DNA of 57,627 nucleotides from a virus. The stretch spans positions 1 through 57,627 of the IMG/VR virus record IMGVR_UViG_3300031702_000006; one strand, written 5' to 3'. Numbering within the stretch: the first letter of the stretch is position 1; each line of letters opens with the position of its first letter. This document shows, in pieces, positions 26,964 to 35,684 of this stretch. Under the pieces are notes generated by a model. It was not told where the DNA came from. It searched no databases and worked only from the letters and a program-made list of their open reading frames with translations. Both the position numbers and the translations under genes were made by a program.

Positions 26964-28208
26964 TTAGTTAAATTTTCGTTTTTTTATTTTTAATCTTGAA
27001 GAGTCAACGCCTGAAATAGCTTTTATTTTAAATCCTTCAACAAATACATTACCATCTTGCGTGGCACGAGGTTCTGTAATTATGTTTTTAGATTTAGCAA
27101 TCTGACCTTTAATAGCATCGGTTTTACCTTGCTCATAAAAATGTTGTGCTAAAGTATCTGCATTTCGTGCAGCGTATAAAGCTTTGTGATAACCTTTTGC
27201 ATCTGATACTTCTCCTTTGTCGTTTAAGAACGTCTTAATGAAATTAGAAATATCCTTTTGTTTTTCACCTACTTTCACAGGGTCCTTTATGCCATATCTA
27301 AACTTTTGTTCACCAACTTTAAAATCAAAACCTTTGAAATTTTCATTGAGTAGACTGTCTGTTTGGCTAGAGAAATCTGCTTGGCTTACTTTATTGAGCT
27401 CTTGCTCTTCGTTGTATCGGTTGAAAAAATCAACGGCTTTTTGTTGCTCTTGACTAACTCCAGGTCTCAACTTGATATCTGCATAGTATTTGTCTTTAAG
27501 CGTGGTCAAATAGTCTTTGGCTTTTGCAACTTCTTCTTTATATGCGAGTTTCTTTTTACGGATATCTCGCGCTTCGTCTAAATCCTCATCAAAATCAAAA
27601 GAGTCTTCAATTACAAATGAAATCTCTTCGTCGTCTAAATGTGGTTTAGCTTTTTTATAATATTCTCTTAACAATGCAGTTCCATCTACATTGCTGTAAT
27701 CAGCGTTTAATCTAGCATAGTCATCTATAGTTCCGCCTGTTTCTTTCATAAAAGAAACTAACTTTTCTAGATTTTCTGGAACTTCTTGTGCTTGTGTTTG
27801 CGGTAATACTTCTTTTTGTTCCTGTGTGGTAACGGTATTTTCAGTGCCTCCAACCATTCTTGGTTCGTCACTATTATCTTCTTCATCTTCTATTAATTGT
27901 AAAGGAGATTCATTTTCTTTTACTTCTTCAGCTGGGATTTGAACTTTAATAACCTCGTTGGACTTCCATACTTGTTCTTCCACTTTAGGTATATCTCCGG
28001 TTTGTTTATCTTCAACCAGTTCTTTTGTTTCTCCGACTTGAATGGCATCTTCTTGTGTTTTTTTACTAAAATCAACTTTAGCGATACTTTGCTTTGATAA
28101 ACCAATGTCTTTATAACTTGGCTTAGATTTTTGAATCTTAAAGTTTCCTTCTTGTTTTACTTCTTTGCTCTCGTCGACTTTTGGAGCTTCTGTTACTTTT
28201 CCTTCCAT
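26964..28208 (-). CDS. Scaffold-like / capsid assembly protein (414 aa)
   Basis: A highly charged, acidic, low-complexity N-terminal half (runs of Glu, Lys and Gln to about residue 150) and a helical C-terminal half ending in a basic segment (DSSRLKIKKRKFN). It sits between portal and capsid genes. Acidic helical body plus basic capsid-binding tail is the usual build of phage scaffolding proteins. The assignment rests on composition and place only. Confidence 0.6.
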   Translation of the reverse strand: MEGKVTEAPKVDESKEVKQEGNFKIQKSKPSYKDIGLSKQSIAKVDFSKKTQEDAIQVGETKELVEDKQTGDIPKVEEQVWKSNEVIKVQIPAEEVKENESPLQLIEDEEDNSDEPRMVGGTENTVTTQEQKEVLPQTQAQEVPENLEKLVSFMKETGGTIDDYARLNADYSNVDGTALLREYYKKAKPHLDDEEISFVIEDSFDFDEDLDEARDIRKKKLAYKEEVAKAKDYLTTLKDKYYADIKLRPGVSQEQQKAVDFFNRYNEEQELNKVSQADFSSQTDSLLNENFKGFDFKVGEQKFRYGIKDPVKVGEKQKDISNFIKTFLNDKGEVSDAKGYHKALYAARNADTLAQHFYEQGKTDAIKGQIAKSKNIITEPRATQDGNVFVEGFKIKAISGVDSSRLKIKKRKFN

Positions 28209-28236
28209 AATAAAATAATATAAAATTAATAATTCC

Positions 28237-30648
28237 CTAGCTAGGGCCGAACTGCTCTAAACCAAATCCATCTAAATTGTCATTACCTGTTGATTCGAAA
28301 TTCTTAGGTAGTAAATCATTTTGTCTTTGATCTATCAATTCACTTTGTTGAGTACCTTGCATTTGTATTCTTTTGTCTTTGCGGTTCTCTATTAAAGACT
28401 CTTTATCTTGTTGAGCTTTCATATTGAGCTGTGCTAGCTGTATTTGATATTGAAACTCTTCTGCCATTAATTGCTTTTTAATCAAAGCCTCTTGTTCCAT
28501 TCTTTGTATTTCGAATTGAGACTTAGCTTGTTCAATCTGCATTTCAGTTTGAGCTAAAGCTTGTCTTTTTTGAACCTCAGCTACAGCTGCTTTTTCAGCT
28601 GATTCAGCATTAGCTTGAGCTTGAGCTTGTATGTTTTGCATTTGAACAGCTTGCTCTTGTTCCGCTTTTTTCTTTTGTCTAGATTTTAAAAGTTCATTTG
28701 CAAGCTTAATGTTTTGTATTTGTCTAATGTCTATTGCATCAGCTAGACCTATACTTTTAGTTTGCAAAGCTATTTGTATGCTTTTCTCTAAATTAGCTTT
28801 TTCTTCTTCTTCTGGTTCTAATTCTAAAAATATACCAAAATCATGCATATGTAAATCTTCCATCTCAACTAAAGTAGCTGTATTGAAACTATTTATACTG
28901 CTCATTAAAGCTTGCTTTGTTAAAGGAAATTGCAGCATATCACTAGCTCTTAGGCTAATGTTTTCACATGTTCTTATGCTTAAGTACATTAGAGACTGCA
29001 GTATGTGTCTAGTTGCTGTGTTTGAATTGGCGGCGGCTAATTTCTGCAAACCTACTAAAGCGTTTTTATCTGGAGTACTTCCATCTCTAGCTTCGTTAAG
29101 ACCAGTTACATCACGTATCATCTGTAAATAATACTGATACGTTTGTATCATAGCTTGTATTTTGGAAATACCAGAAGAACTTTGAAGTTCTTGAATAGGC
29201 ACTTTACCTCTATTCATTTCGCCGTCTTGAGTAAGTGATCTACCTACTATAGTACCAGTCTGGAAATACATATTTAGTGCTTCTGCTGGGTTATAATTAG
29301 TTCCATTACCTAAATCTACTTCAGCTAATCCGTCTACATCTAAATAAACTCCATCTGGAACCATTCTCTGTAAAACTTGCTGTAGTTTTAAATGAGTTAA
29401 CTGTATCATGTCAGCAAAACTTATAGTTCTACTAACTAAAGATTCTATACGACCTTGATACATTCTAGGTGCTGAGATACAATAATTCATGTTTACCTTA
29501 GTTGTATCACCTAAAGGCCTTGTCATGTTTTCAGCTAATTTCCACTCTAGCATAGTGTCACCCATACCTAGTATCTTAGCGCCAGTATATAAAACCTCAA
29601 TAGATCTCGACACTCTTTCAAAATTATCACTAGGTGGTGGATTAAACGTATCTTCTTTTTCTAATGTCTTTTCTAAACCTTGTTCGGTTTTTTTAATTTT
29701 AAAAACTTGATCTTGATAGGTTTTATATTCAAAAAACAAAACTTGATGTAATTCTGGATCACTTTGAACCTGCCAATCGCTTCTCGCGTAATTTTGTCTA
29801 CCTGGATATTTTTGTATTACTTCTAATTCACTATTAGTTAGAGCAGGATATAATCTTTTTATTTCTGATAATGATAAACTTTTAATTTCACCAACATAAT
29901 AAATGTCTTCAAAATTAGGATCATCAGTAGCTGAATAAATTATATTAGCTGGATCAACGTAGTCTATTGTTATTCCTTCTGAAAGATTAAAGCTAGTTTT
30001 AACGGCTCCAATACCTAAAACTGTTAAATCGTAAGCTAATCTTTTTTTAGTTTCAGAATATTTGTTATAATCTAATACGTTATTTATTAGCTCTTCTTCA
30101 GCAATCTCTACACTCTGCTTGTAATTAAGCTGCATATATAGATCTAATTCTTCAGGATCATTTGGTAATGCTTCCGGTCTTGCTGAAGCATAATAATTTT
30201 TTCCAGTTAATTGAGCTAATTCTTCTATTTGATCTTTCTGCTGCATGTCTCTCAATGCGTTAAAAGCAAAATCAGTTCTTTGTTGAGTAGCAAAAGGATC
30301 TGATGCAAAAGATTTTATTTCATAACCTTTTTCAGTCATACCGTTAACTACTATGTCAACGAACTTTGATAAAACAGGTATTGGTTTCCAATCTAAATTA
30401 AGATAAGACAAGTCACCATTAGTAGACAACTCATCTTTATATTTTTGTATAGGTTGTTCACCTCTAGCATACAATCTAAGTTTGTTGAAATTTTGAAAAT
30501 TCCAAGAAAACCTGTTAGTTCCACTACTGTTTCTAAACCATTCTTGCTCTATAGCATTACCCACCTTCAAACCATATTCAAATGATTTTTTCTCTTCTTC
30601 AGGTACAACCTGATCTGGAAAGATGCTATTATTACTAGTGTAAACCAT
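28237..30648 (-). CDS. Portal protein (803 aa)
   Basis: The dodecameric portal at the packaging vertex. The region after residue 40 (SWNFQNFNKLRLYARGEQPI, then LSYLNLDWKPIPVLSKFVDI) is the conserved portal start seen in crAss-like phages. A wing region with acidic strands, a stem region with VTGLNEARDGSTPDKNALVG, and a very long Gln/Glu/Ala-rich helical barrel at 640-760 follow. Gene order (TerL, portal, scaffold, capsid) agrees. The stop codon lies within a 12-bp palindrome (28235-28246, CCCTAGCTAGGG). Confidence 0.85.
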   Translation of the reverse strand: MVYTSNNSIFPDQVVPEEEKKSFEYGLKVGNAIEQEWFRNSSGTNRFSWNFQNFNKLRLYARGEQPIQKYKDELSTNGDLSYLNLDWKPIPVLSKFVDIVVNGMTEKGYEIKSFASDPFATQQRTDFAFNALRDMQQKDQIEELAQLTGKNYYASARPEALPNDPEELDLYMQLNYKQSVEIAEEELINNVLDYNKYSETKKRLAYDLTVLGIGAVKTSFNLSEGITIDYVDPANIIYSATDDPNFEDIYYVGEIKSLSLSEIKRLYPALTNSELEVIQKYPGRQNYARSDWQVQSDPELHQVLFFEYKTYQDQVFKIKKTEQGLEKTLEKEDTFNPPPSDNFERVSRSIEVLYTGAKILGMGDTMLEWKLAENMTRPLGDTTKVNMNYCISAPRMYQGRIESLVSRTISFADMIQLTHLKLQQVLQRMVPDGVYLDVDGLAEVDLGNGTNYNPAEALNMYFQTGTIVGRSLTQDGEMNRGKVPIQELQSSSGISKIQAMIQTYQYYLQMIRDVTGLNEARDGSTPDKNALVGLQKLAAANSNTATRHILQSLMYLSIRTCENISLRASDMLQFPLTKQALMSSINSFNTATLVEMEDLHMHDFGIFLELEPEEEEKANLEKSIQIALQTKSIGLADAIDIRQIQNIKLANELLKSRQKKKAEQEQAVQMQNIQAQAQANAESAEKAAVAEVQKRQALAQTEMQIEQAKSQFEIQRMEQEALIKKQLMAEEFQYQIQLAQLNMKAQQDKESLIENRKDKRIQMQGTQQSELIDQRQNDLLPKNFESTGNDNLDGFGLEQFGPS

Positions 30649-30651
30649 TTA

Positions 30652-32871
30652 TTATATTATTTTTGAATTCGCACCCATATTGTCGTATTTTTTAAAGCCT
30701 AATGAAACCTTAGACATAGTTCTTTTAGCTACAGGTGTATATCTGTTTTTATTGCAAGCCATTATAGCTAAACCAGAACTTATAGAAGCATCATGCTTTG
30801 TTCTATTGTTTATGTTGAATTTTTCCCAGTCTTCAAGCGTTCGCTGAAAATACATGTTACCATAACCTTCGTCTTGTAAACCTATATGGTTTTCTATATA
30901 ATCTTCTATAGCGGCTGCGTGAGCTTGCTTTATATCTTCGCTTGAATTGGGTATTCCACCTATTTCTTTTTCAGTAACAGATAATTTATGCATAACCTTG
31001 TCTGGTCTATTCATAGAGTATCCCCTGTAACCTCTTCTTTTTATATAATACAATAGTCTAGGCTTATTGTTCTCTGCTAATATTGGCATACCATAAAAAA
31101 CCAATGCCATTAACACATCCTCAAAAAATATCTCAGCAGTCTGTGGTCTAGCTATGTATTCTAAAAAGAATAAATTAGGAGGAACGTCTTCCATTGAAAA
31201 CTTAGTTAAACCGTGCAAAGCACCATTAGATCCTCTACCGTCTACTGTTCCTGATATGTCGTAACTATCACAGCCAAATGCACCACAATGATCATTACCT
31301 GGATATTTTGTATTGTTTTTTAATATATATTTATTCTGCAGATTACTTGGAGGAACCCAACTAACAAAAAATCTACCATTTTTACTTGGTAAAAACATCA
31401 CCCTAGTATCTTTAATCCCACCTTCCCATTGAAAATTACCCTGCGTAACAACATTAGTGTTACGAAGATCTTCATTATAGTCTATTTGCTCGTATATTTT
31501 AGTTAAATTAAACAAAGCTTGCTTAGCTTCGTCTCTAAAAGCATGCTTAGTTGTTCTTGGGAATTGTCTATAGTACTCATTTAAACCGTCTTGGTCGTTT
31601 TTTAAACCATCAACTTCGTTTTCCCAATGTGATATAACACCTATATCTATGTCTTCTCCGTCAATACCTTTAATGGCTTTTTTTGGAGTGTCGAATACAG
31701 GAAATCCATGAGCATCAATGTATCCTTCGTAGTTCCATTCCATAGGTATGAACAAACTATATAATCCTGAACTAGTCTGTCCATTGCGGTTTCTTTCGGT
31801 GACGTCCGAAGCTTCGTATAATTTCTTAAAATTTGCTCCACCTTTATCTAATGCGTTTGAGGTAGAACCCATCATACATTTTCCTACTATTTTTCTACCT
31901 AATCTTAAAGTTGTTTTCGTGACCCTCCAGTTGTTGAGGATGTTGTCCGGTCTCTCCCATTTACCCGATTCATCGTGGACGAGGAGCTTGAGTTTCTCTC
32001 CGTCGTACGAGTTGTCACCGGTATTCTTCCAGTCGATCGTGGTGTCGAGACCGTCTTGTATCTCCTCGCTGGCCTCTTTAATCGAGTTTCTCGTGAGCCG
32101 CTTAGACGGTACTTTGTAGGATAACTCCGTCTTTGGTCTTTCCATACCGTCTTGTACGGGCTTGAAAAAGAACGGGTAGTTAAGTGATATGGGTACAACC
32201 TTGTCTGTAAACATCTTCTTAGCATCAGCTCCCGATTTAGAGAGTATCCCAAACCTAGCATCTCTTGATATTGTAGCGAGGTTAACAGTGTCTGCGGATG
32301 CCATGAATGAGAATCCAGAACGCCTGTTCTTAAGATAGCACATTCCGTAACTACGGTTGTCTGCCTTGCAAGCCTCCCAGAATATATAGAATAATCTGTT
32401 TGACTCCCTAAAGTCTGCTGACCCCACATCAATTTTAGTCCACTGCAAGTACATGTACTGAGTACCAGTAATATAAGTAGGAATACCTTTGTTATAGTAC
32501 CAATAACCTTCTTCACGTTTAACAAACTCTTGGTTGATGTATTCATACCATTTATCTTTAAAGCTTTGTGGATATTGATTCCAATCAAAGACCGTTTGTA
32601 TTTTACTTAATTCTTCAGGCAATTTAATTACTTGCCAGAACTGCTCTTCTATTTTATCTGATCTTTTATATACTTTATCAGCTAAAGGTAAAGCTATTTT
32701 TAAGTTTTGTATTTCATATATTTCACCTATTTTACCAGTTTTACTGATAACAATAACGTCATGCTCTTTATTGTATCCGTAATCCCATTTGTTATAACGA
32801 TTGTTTTTCTTTATAACTTGAGGTTTTATATGATCTTTAACAATTTTAAATAAACTTTGTATATATATCAT
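30652..32871 (-). CDS. terL: Terminase large subunit
   Basis: The packaging ATPase and nuclease (739 aa). Visible motifs: a non-classical Walker A-like LKNRRSGFSF near residues 180-190 (crAss-like TerL also have a modified P loop), a Walker B LKLLVHDES near 293-300 with the catalytic Glu, and nuclease acidic residues in FGCDSYD near 530 and KHDASISSG near 695. It overlaps the small upstream gene by 4 bases and precedes portal by 3. A patch of about 280 bases (31920-32200) around Walker B is rich in C/G-ending codons, unlike the rest of the gene; this also creates false long frames in other phases there. Confidence 0.9.
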   Translation of the reverse strand: MIYIQSLFKIVKDHIKPQVIKKNNRYNKWDYGYNKEHDVIVISKTGKIGEIYEIQNLKIALPLADKVYKRSDKIEEQFWQVIKLPEELSKIQTVFDWNQYPQSFKDKWYEYINQEFVKREEGYWYYNKGIPTYITGTQYMYLQWTKIDVGSADFRESNRLFYIFWEACKADNRSYGMCYLKNRRSGFSFMASADTVNLATISRDARFGILSKSGADAKKMFTDKVVPISLNYPFFFKPVQDGMERPKTELSYKVPSKRLTRNSIKEASEEIQDGLDTTIDWKNTGDNSYDGEKLKLLVHDESGKWERPDNILNNWRVTKTTLRLGRKIVGKCMMGSTSNALDKGGANFKKLYEASDVTERNRNGQTSSGLYSLFIPMEWNYEGYIDAHGFPVFDTPKKAIKGIDGEDIDIGVISHWENEVDGLKNDQDGLNEYYRQFPRTTKHAFRDEAKQALFNLTKIYEQIDYNEDLRNTNVVTQGNFQWEGGIKDTRVMFLPSKNGRFFVSWVPPSNLQNKYILKNNTKYPGNDHCGAFGCDSYDISGTVDGRGSNGALHGLTKFSMEDVPPNLFFLEYIARPQTAEIFFEDVLMALVFYGMPILAENNKPRLLYYIKRRGYRGYSMNRPDKVMHKLSVTEKEIGGIPNSSEDIKQAHAAAIEDYIENHIGLQDEGYGNMYFQRTLEDWEKFNINNRTKHDASISSGLAIMACNKNRYTPVAKRTMSKVSLGFKKYDNMGANSKII

Positions 32872-33140
32872 TTGGATCTACCTTCAGCAAACCCTTTAAA
32901 AGCCTCTACTTTAGTCTCGGCAGGTTTGTCATTTAAAATATTTTCTTCTGCTTCTATTCTTGATAGAATTTCAAAAGCATCAAAGATTGCTAATTTTTTT
33001 GTAGCGGCAGCGTTTTTAAGTCTGTCAGCCGAGATATCATCTTCTGAGTCTACGATCTTTTCTTTTGCTACCTTAATTAGTTCTTCAACTGCTACTTGCC
33101 CAGCTAGGATTATATTCTTTTTGGTTTCCTTTATGTTCAT
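32868..33140 (-). CDS. Putative terminase small subunit (90 aa)
   Basis: A small helical protein (VAVEELIKVAKEKIVDSEDD, then ADRLKNAAATKKLAIFDAFE) whose stop overlaps the terL start by 4 bases. Length, helical content and position fit a small terminase or TerL partner, and the ADRLKNAAATKKLAIFDAFE string is one I recall from genes before terL in other marine phages. No helix-turn-helix is obvious. Its first 56 bases overlap the end of the GroES-like gene in another frame. Confidence 0.6.
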   Translation of the reverse strand: MNIKETKKNIILAGQVAVEELIKVAKEKIVDSEDDISADRLKNAAATKKLAIFDAFEILSRIEAEENILNDKPAETKVEAFKGFAEGRSK

Positions 33141-33690
33141 ATTTAATTAGAATATCATTTGATTGCATGCAGTATAATAACTCTTTATCTACTAAGAATT
33201 CAAACTCTCTGTTCTTCTTGAAACCTACAAAGTCTTCTGGGTGCATATCAAGAGCTTCTAATGAGCTATTGCTATACTTTATTATCCCAACGTTCTTTTT
33301 TAGTTTCTCTAAGCTAGAGTCATCTTCTTTTAATATAGGTTTTATAAAACAATAGTTACCGTTTGGTTTCCAGGTTTTGTTTCTTTTGTACATGTAGACT
33401 TGATCTGGGCCAGCGAAATATAAGTCTTCTTTAAAGTAAGTACTGCTGTTTACAGATTTACCTTTCATGTTGTAATACCTTCTAAATATGTTATGGTGTA
33501 CTATAACTATATCTCCAGGTTCTAATTCACTCTTGTAGGCTAATGGAGTTGATACGACTACAGCTAATCTGTTTACGAATTTATGATCTGAAATACTAGA
33601 GTTAACTATTAGTTTCTTACCATCTATATCAATCTCATTACTATATCTACCTCCTAAAGGTTTGATAATGTATTGATATATGCTTTTCAT
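33085..33690 (-). CDS. Two-domain GroES-like protein (201 aa)
   Basis: The first half has the order of a chaperonin-10 barrel: IIKPLGG, a flexible region with GKKLIVNSS that resembles a mobile loop with a hydrophobic tripeptide, RLAVVVSTP, LEPGDIVIVHHN and DLYFAGPDQVYMYK. The second half (VGIIKYSN, HPEDFVGFK, EFEFLVDKELLYCMQSNDIL) repeats the same plan in shorter form. I infer two tandem GroES-like barrels. I have seen similar genes called co-chaperonin in marine phages, but this was not checked. It may help fold the capsid or terminase, because it precedes terL. Confidence 0.5.
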   Translation of the reverse strand: MKSIYQYIIKPLGGRYSNEIDIDGKKLIVNSSISDHKFVNRLAVVVSTPLAYKSELEPGDIVIVHHNIFRRYYNMKGKSVNSSTYFKEDLYFAGPDQVYMYKRNKTWKPNGNYCFIKPILKEDDSSLEKLKKNVGIIKYSNSSLEALDMHPEDFVGFKKNREFEFLVDKELLYCMQSNDILIKYEHKGNQKEYNPSWASSS

Positions 33691-33917
33691 TCGTATCCTA
33701 AATCATATTCAACAGAGATAGCCATATTAGAATTAAATTTCTTCCAAGGTAAAACTTCATCTTCTTTTTTTATAAATATATTATAAGAAGATTCTGCCTC
33801 GTCAAATAGTATGTCTGAAATAGTATGACCACCATACACTTGCTGTCCTGTAGCGTAGTGCATGGCATCATTTTTATAATCAGCTCCTATACTAATTTTT
33901 CTTATTATAGAAGCCAT
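33687..33917 (-). CDS. Conserved small phage protein (76 aa)
   Basis: Starts MASIIRKISIGADYKNDAMH and continues YATGQQVYGGHTISDI, SSYNIFIKKEDEVLPWKKFN. This pattern is familiar from other AT-rich marine phages, always as a small gene of unknown function near the terminase. Strand-rich, soluble. It overlaps the next gene by 4 bases. No function can be given. Confidence 0.6.
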   Translation of the reverse strand: MASIIRKISIGADYKNDAMHYATGQQVYGGHTISDILFDEAESSYNIFIKKEDEVLPWKKFNSNMAISVEYDLGYE

Positions 33918-33919
33918 TA

Positions 33920-34201
33920 TTACTTTTCTTCTTCTTTTTCGATATCTTCATAAGACCCGTCTTCAATATTGATATTGATAGCGCCATATTCTTTCTCTAA
34001 TTCAGTCTTGTATTTTTCTACCTCATCAACTATACTAGCGTATTCGTGCAAGAGTTGATGTTTTTGAGTTTCTAAAAATCCAATATTGGTCAATGACTTA
34101 TTTAGGTCTTTTTGGTGTTGTTGGATTTTTAGTAATTGTTCGTCAGTAATTTTGTTAACTTCTTGGCTCATTTCTTTTGTTTTGGTTTGTACTTTTTCCA
34201 T
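33920..34201 (-). CDS. Small coiled-coil phage protein (93 aa)
   Basis: Helical protein with two charged helices (DEQLLKIQQHQKDLNKSLTN and GFLETQKHQLLHEYASIVDE), ending in an acidic tail after GAININIEDGSY. The ETQKHQLLHE..EYG.ININ.EDGSY pattern recurs in many marine phages and is of unknown function. A tandem AACTA/AAATT leader precedes the ATG. Confidence 0.6.
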   Translation of the reverse strand: MEKVQTKTKEMSQEVNKITDEQLLKIQQHQKDLNKSLTNIGFLETQKHQLLHEYASIVDEVEKYKTELEKEYGAININIEDGSYEDIEKEEEK

Positions 34202-34231
34202 TTGATTTGATTTAATTTAGTTTAGTTTAGT

Positions 34232-34942
34232 TTAATATAATGCTATTATTTGTGTAGCAGTTGTAGCGGTATCAGTTGTGTATATTTTTCTAACTGAAAA
34301 TGGTAATACAGTCCCAGGAACTGCTGTAATTGTTATCGTTTGATTTAGTGGAGCACTTACTAATTCCACTTTAATACCTGTTCCAGCTCCAACATATACA
34401 GAGCAAGAACCACCTTCTGCTTCATATATGCCATCTGTTCCTGCAGCAGCTCCACTAAACGGAGCTTGAAGGTCTGCAGCTGTCAATGTAACTGTAGATA
34501 ATCCTGTTATAGCTGGAGCTTGAACTCCAAAAGCAGTTGTCATCGTGGCGGCATCAAATAATATAGTTTGACCTGCTGCAGCCATGTTAGGACCAGATCC
34601 TGGATTAAATGGAGCAGCCGCTACCGCAGCGCCTTGAATTGACCCATTTGGTCGTGATTGTATCACTTGTATTCTATCAACAGCACCAGCGCCATTTGTT
34701 CTTATAGCGTATTGAGCTCCTGTAGCATTGTTTTGTTCGCCTGTACCAGGACCTCTTGTACTAGCAAAAGCAGAACCTAAAAAAGTTCCTCCAGATGCTG
34801 TAACTATTCGCTCTGTACTGGCTGGTAAATTAGCAAAATTATTAGCTTGTGCAGCTAATAAAGCTCCTTGAGAACGTAAAGTTCCTACTAATAACACGTC
34901 TACAGCGTGCGTTGCGTTTGTTGTAATATTTTTTGGAAACAT
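34232..34942 (-). CDS. Small-residue-rich virion protein, decoration-like (236 aa)
   Basis: Almost free of charged residues; rich in Ala, Gly, Thr and Asn, with beta-strand repeats (TITITAVPGTVLPFSV). Two Cys would be absent from the surface except GGSCSVYVG. This composition is typical of capsid decoration or head-fibre proteins. No domain is recognised. It lies between a holin-like gene and small conserved genes in the late operon, so it is expressed with the virion genes. Confidence 0.5.
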   Translation of the reverse strand: MFPKNITTNATHAVDVLLVGTLRSQGALLAAQANNFANLPASTERIVTASGGTFLGSAFASTRGPGTGEQNNATGAQYAIRTNGAGAVDRIQVIQSRPNGSIQGAAVAAAPFNPGSGPNMAAAGQTILFDAATMTTAFGVQAPAITGLSTVTLTAADLQAPFSGAAAGTDGIYEAEGGSCSVYVGAGTGIKVELVSAPLNQTITITAVPGTVLPFSVRKIYTTDTATTATQIIALY

Positions 34943-34949
34943 ATCTTTT

Positions 34950-35330
34950 TTATTTTACTTTATCTTTTATTTTTTCATAAGTTCTAAGTCCACCTAATCC
35001 AAGCATACCGAGTAGTACCGTCATTAAGTGTTCCATTTGTAGTGGCGGTGGAACATCAGTTGCATTAGTTATCCATATAAATAAATCTCTAATAACAAAG
35101 TTGTAAGCTAATGCAAAGCCGCATATCCAACCTATAAACGGTCGCCATCCGGCAACGAATAAAGTTCGATGTGAAGCTTCAGCTAGGTTTATTTTGGTTT
35201 GAAGTTCTATTAATTTTTCAGGATCTAATTCTTTCCCTTTAATTGCTTCTCTTATTTCCCAAGCTAAACCACCAGCTACAGACTTCCTACCTTCACCTCC
35301 TTTTAAAAGACCTAGTAGTACCTTCCACAT
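34950..35330 (-). CDS. Three-helix holin (GTA holin family-like)
   Basis: A 126-residue membrane protein. The segment ASHRTLFVAGWRPFIGWICG followed by FALAYNFVIRDLF and the C-terminal MTVLLGMLGLGGLRTYEK agree with the three-membrane-segment holins related to gene-transfer-agent holins (PF11351 type). The N-terminal part is an amphipathic helix region. It would make the inner-membrane lesion at lysis. It is about 29 kb from the endolysin gene but in the same transcript direction. Confidence 0.75.
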   Translation of the reverse strand: MWKVLLGLLKGGEGRKSVAGGLAWEIREAIKGKELDPEKLIELQTKINLAEASHRTLFVAGWRPFIGWICGFALAYNFVIRDLFIWITNATDVPPPLQMEHLMTVLLGMLGLGGLRTYEKIKDKVK

Positions 35331-35669
35331 CTATTTACCGTATTTACCTATATCTTTTATAGTTTTAACTAAAACAGATTTTTTCTTAAGAACTGGATCT
35401 TTAGTATCACGTAATCTTTTTCTTTCTGCAGCTATTTTAGCACTATCAATTTTATATTTTGCTAATTCTTTAGGTGATCGAAGTGAATCTGGCGCCTTGG
35501 GATCTGTTTTTTTAGTAAAAGCTTTAGAGTCTAACTGATCTCCTGGTCCGGGATGTGTTTTTTTACCAGTCGCAGGATCTACTTTTCCATGTGCGTGTAA
35601 AGCGCTAGCTTTGTTATCTATAGGCATTGTGCTAAGTAAATTCCTAGCATGTTTTTTCATCCAACTCAT
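35331..35669 (-). CDS. Small basic hypothetical protein (112 aa)
   Basis: Lys/Asp-rich protein with a His- and Pro-containing centre (ALHAHGKVDPATGKKTHPGP) and a helical, basic C-terminal half. It abuts the holin gene with no gap. I do not recognise it. The composition resembles the small basic proteins encoded in the 35-38 kb cluster, which may be packaged in the virion. Confidence 0.55.
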   Translation of the reverse strand: MSWMKKHARNLLSTMPIDNKASALHAHGKVDPATGKKTHPGPGDQLDSKAFTKKTDPKAPDSLRSPKELAKYKIDSAKIAAERKRLRDTKDPVLKKKSVLVKTIKDIGKYGK

Positions 35670-35684
35670 AATATTGTTTTTTTG

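Noticed and set aside
31905-32588. A 227-codon frame on the minus strand and a 123-codon frame on the plus strand (31748-32119) inside terL
   Set aside because: They coincide with the C/G-ending codon patch in terL, which removes stops in other frames. terL itself has all expected motifs, and the alternative products are Ser/Thr/Arg-rich without domains.
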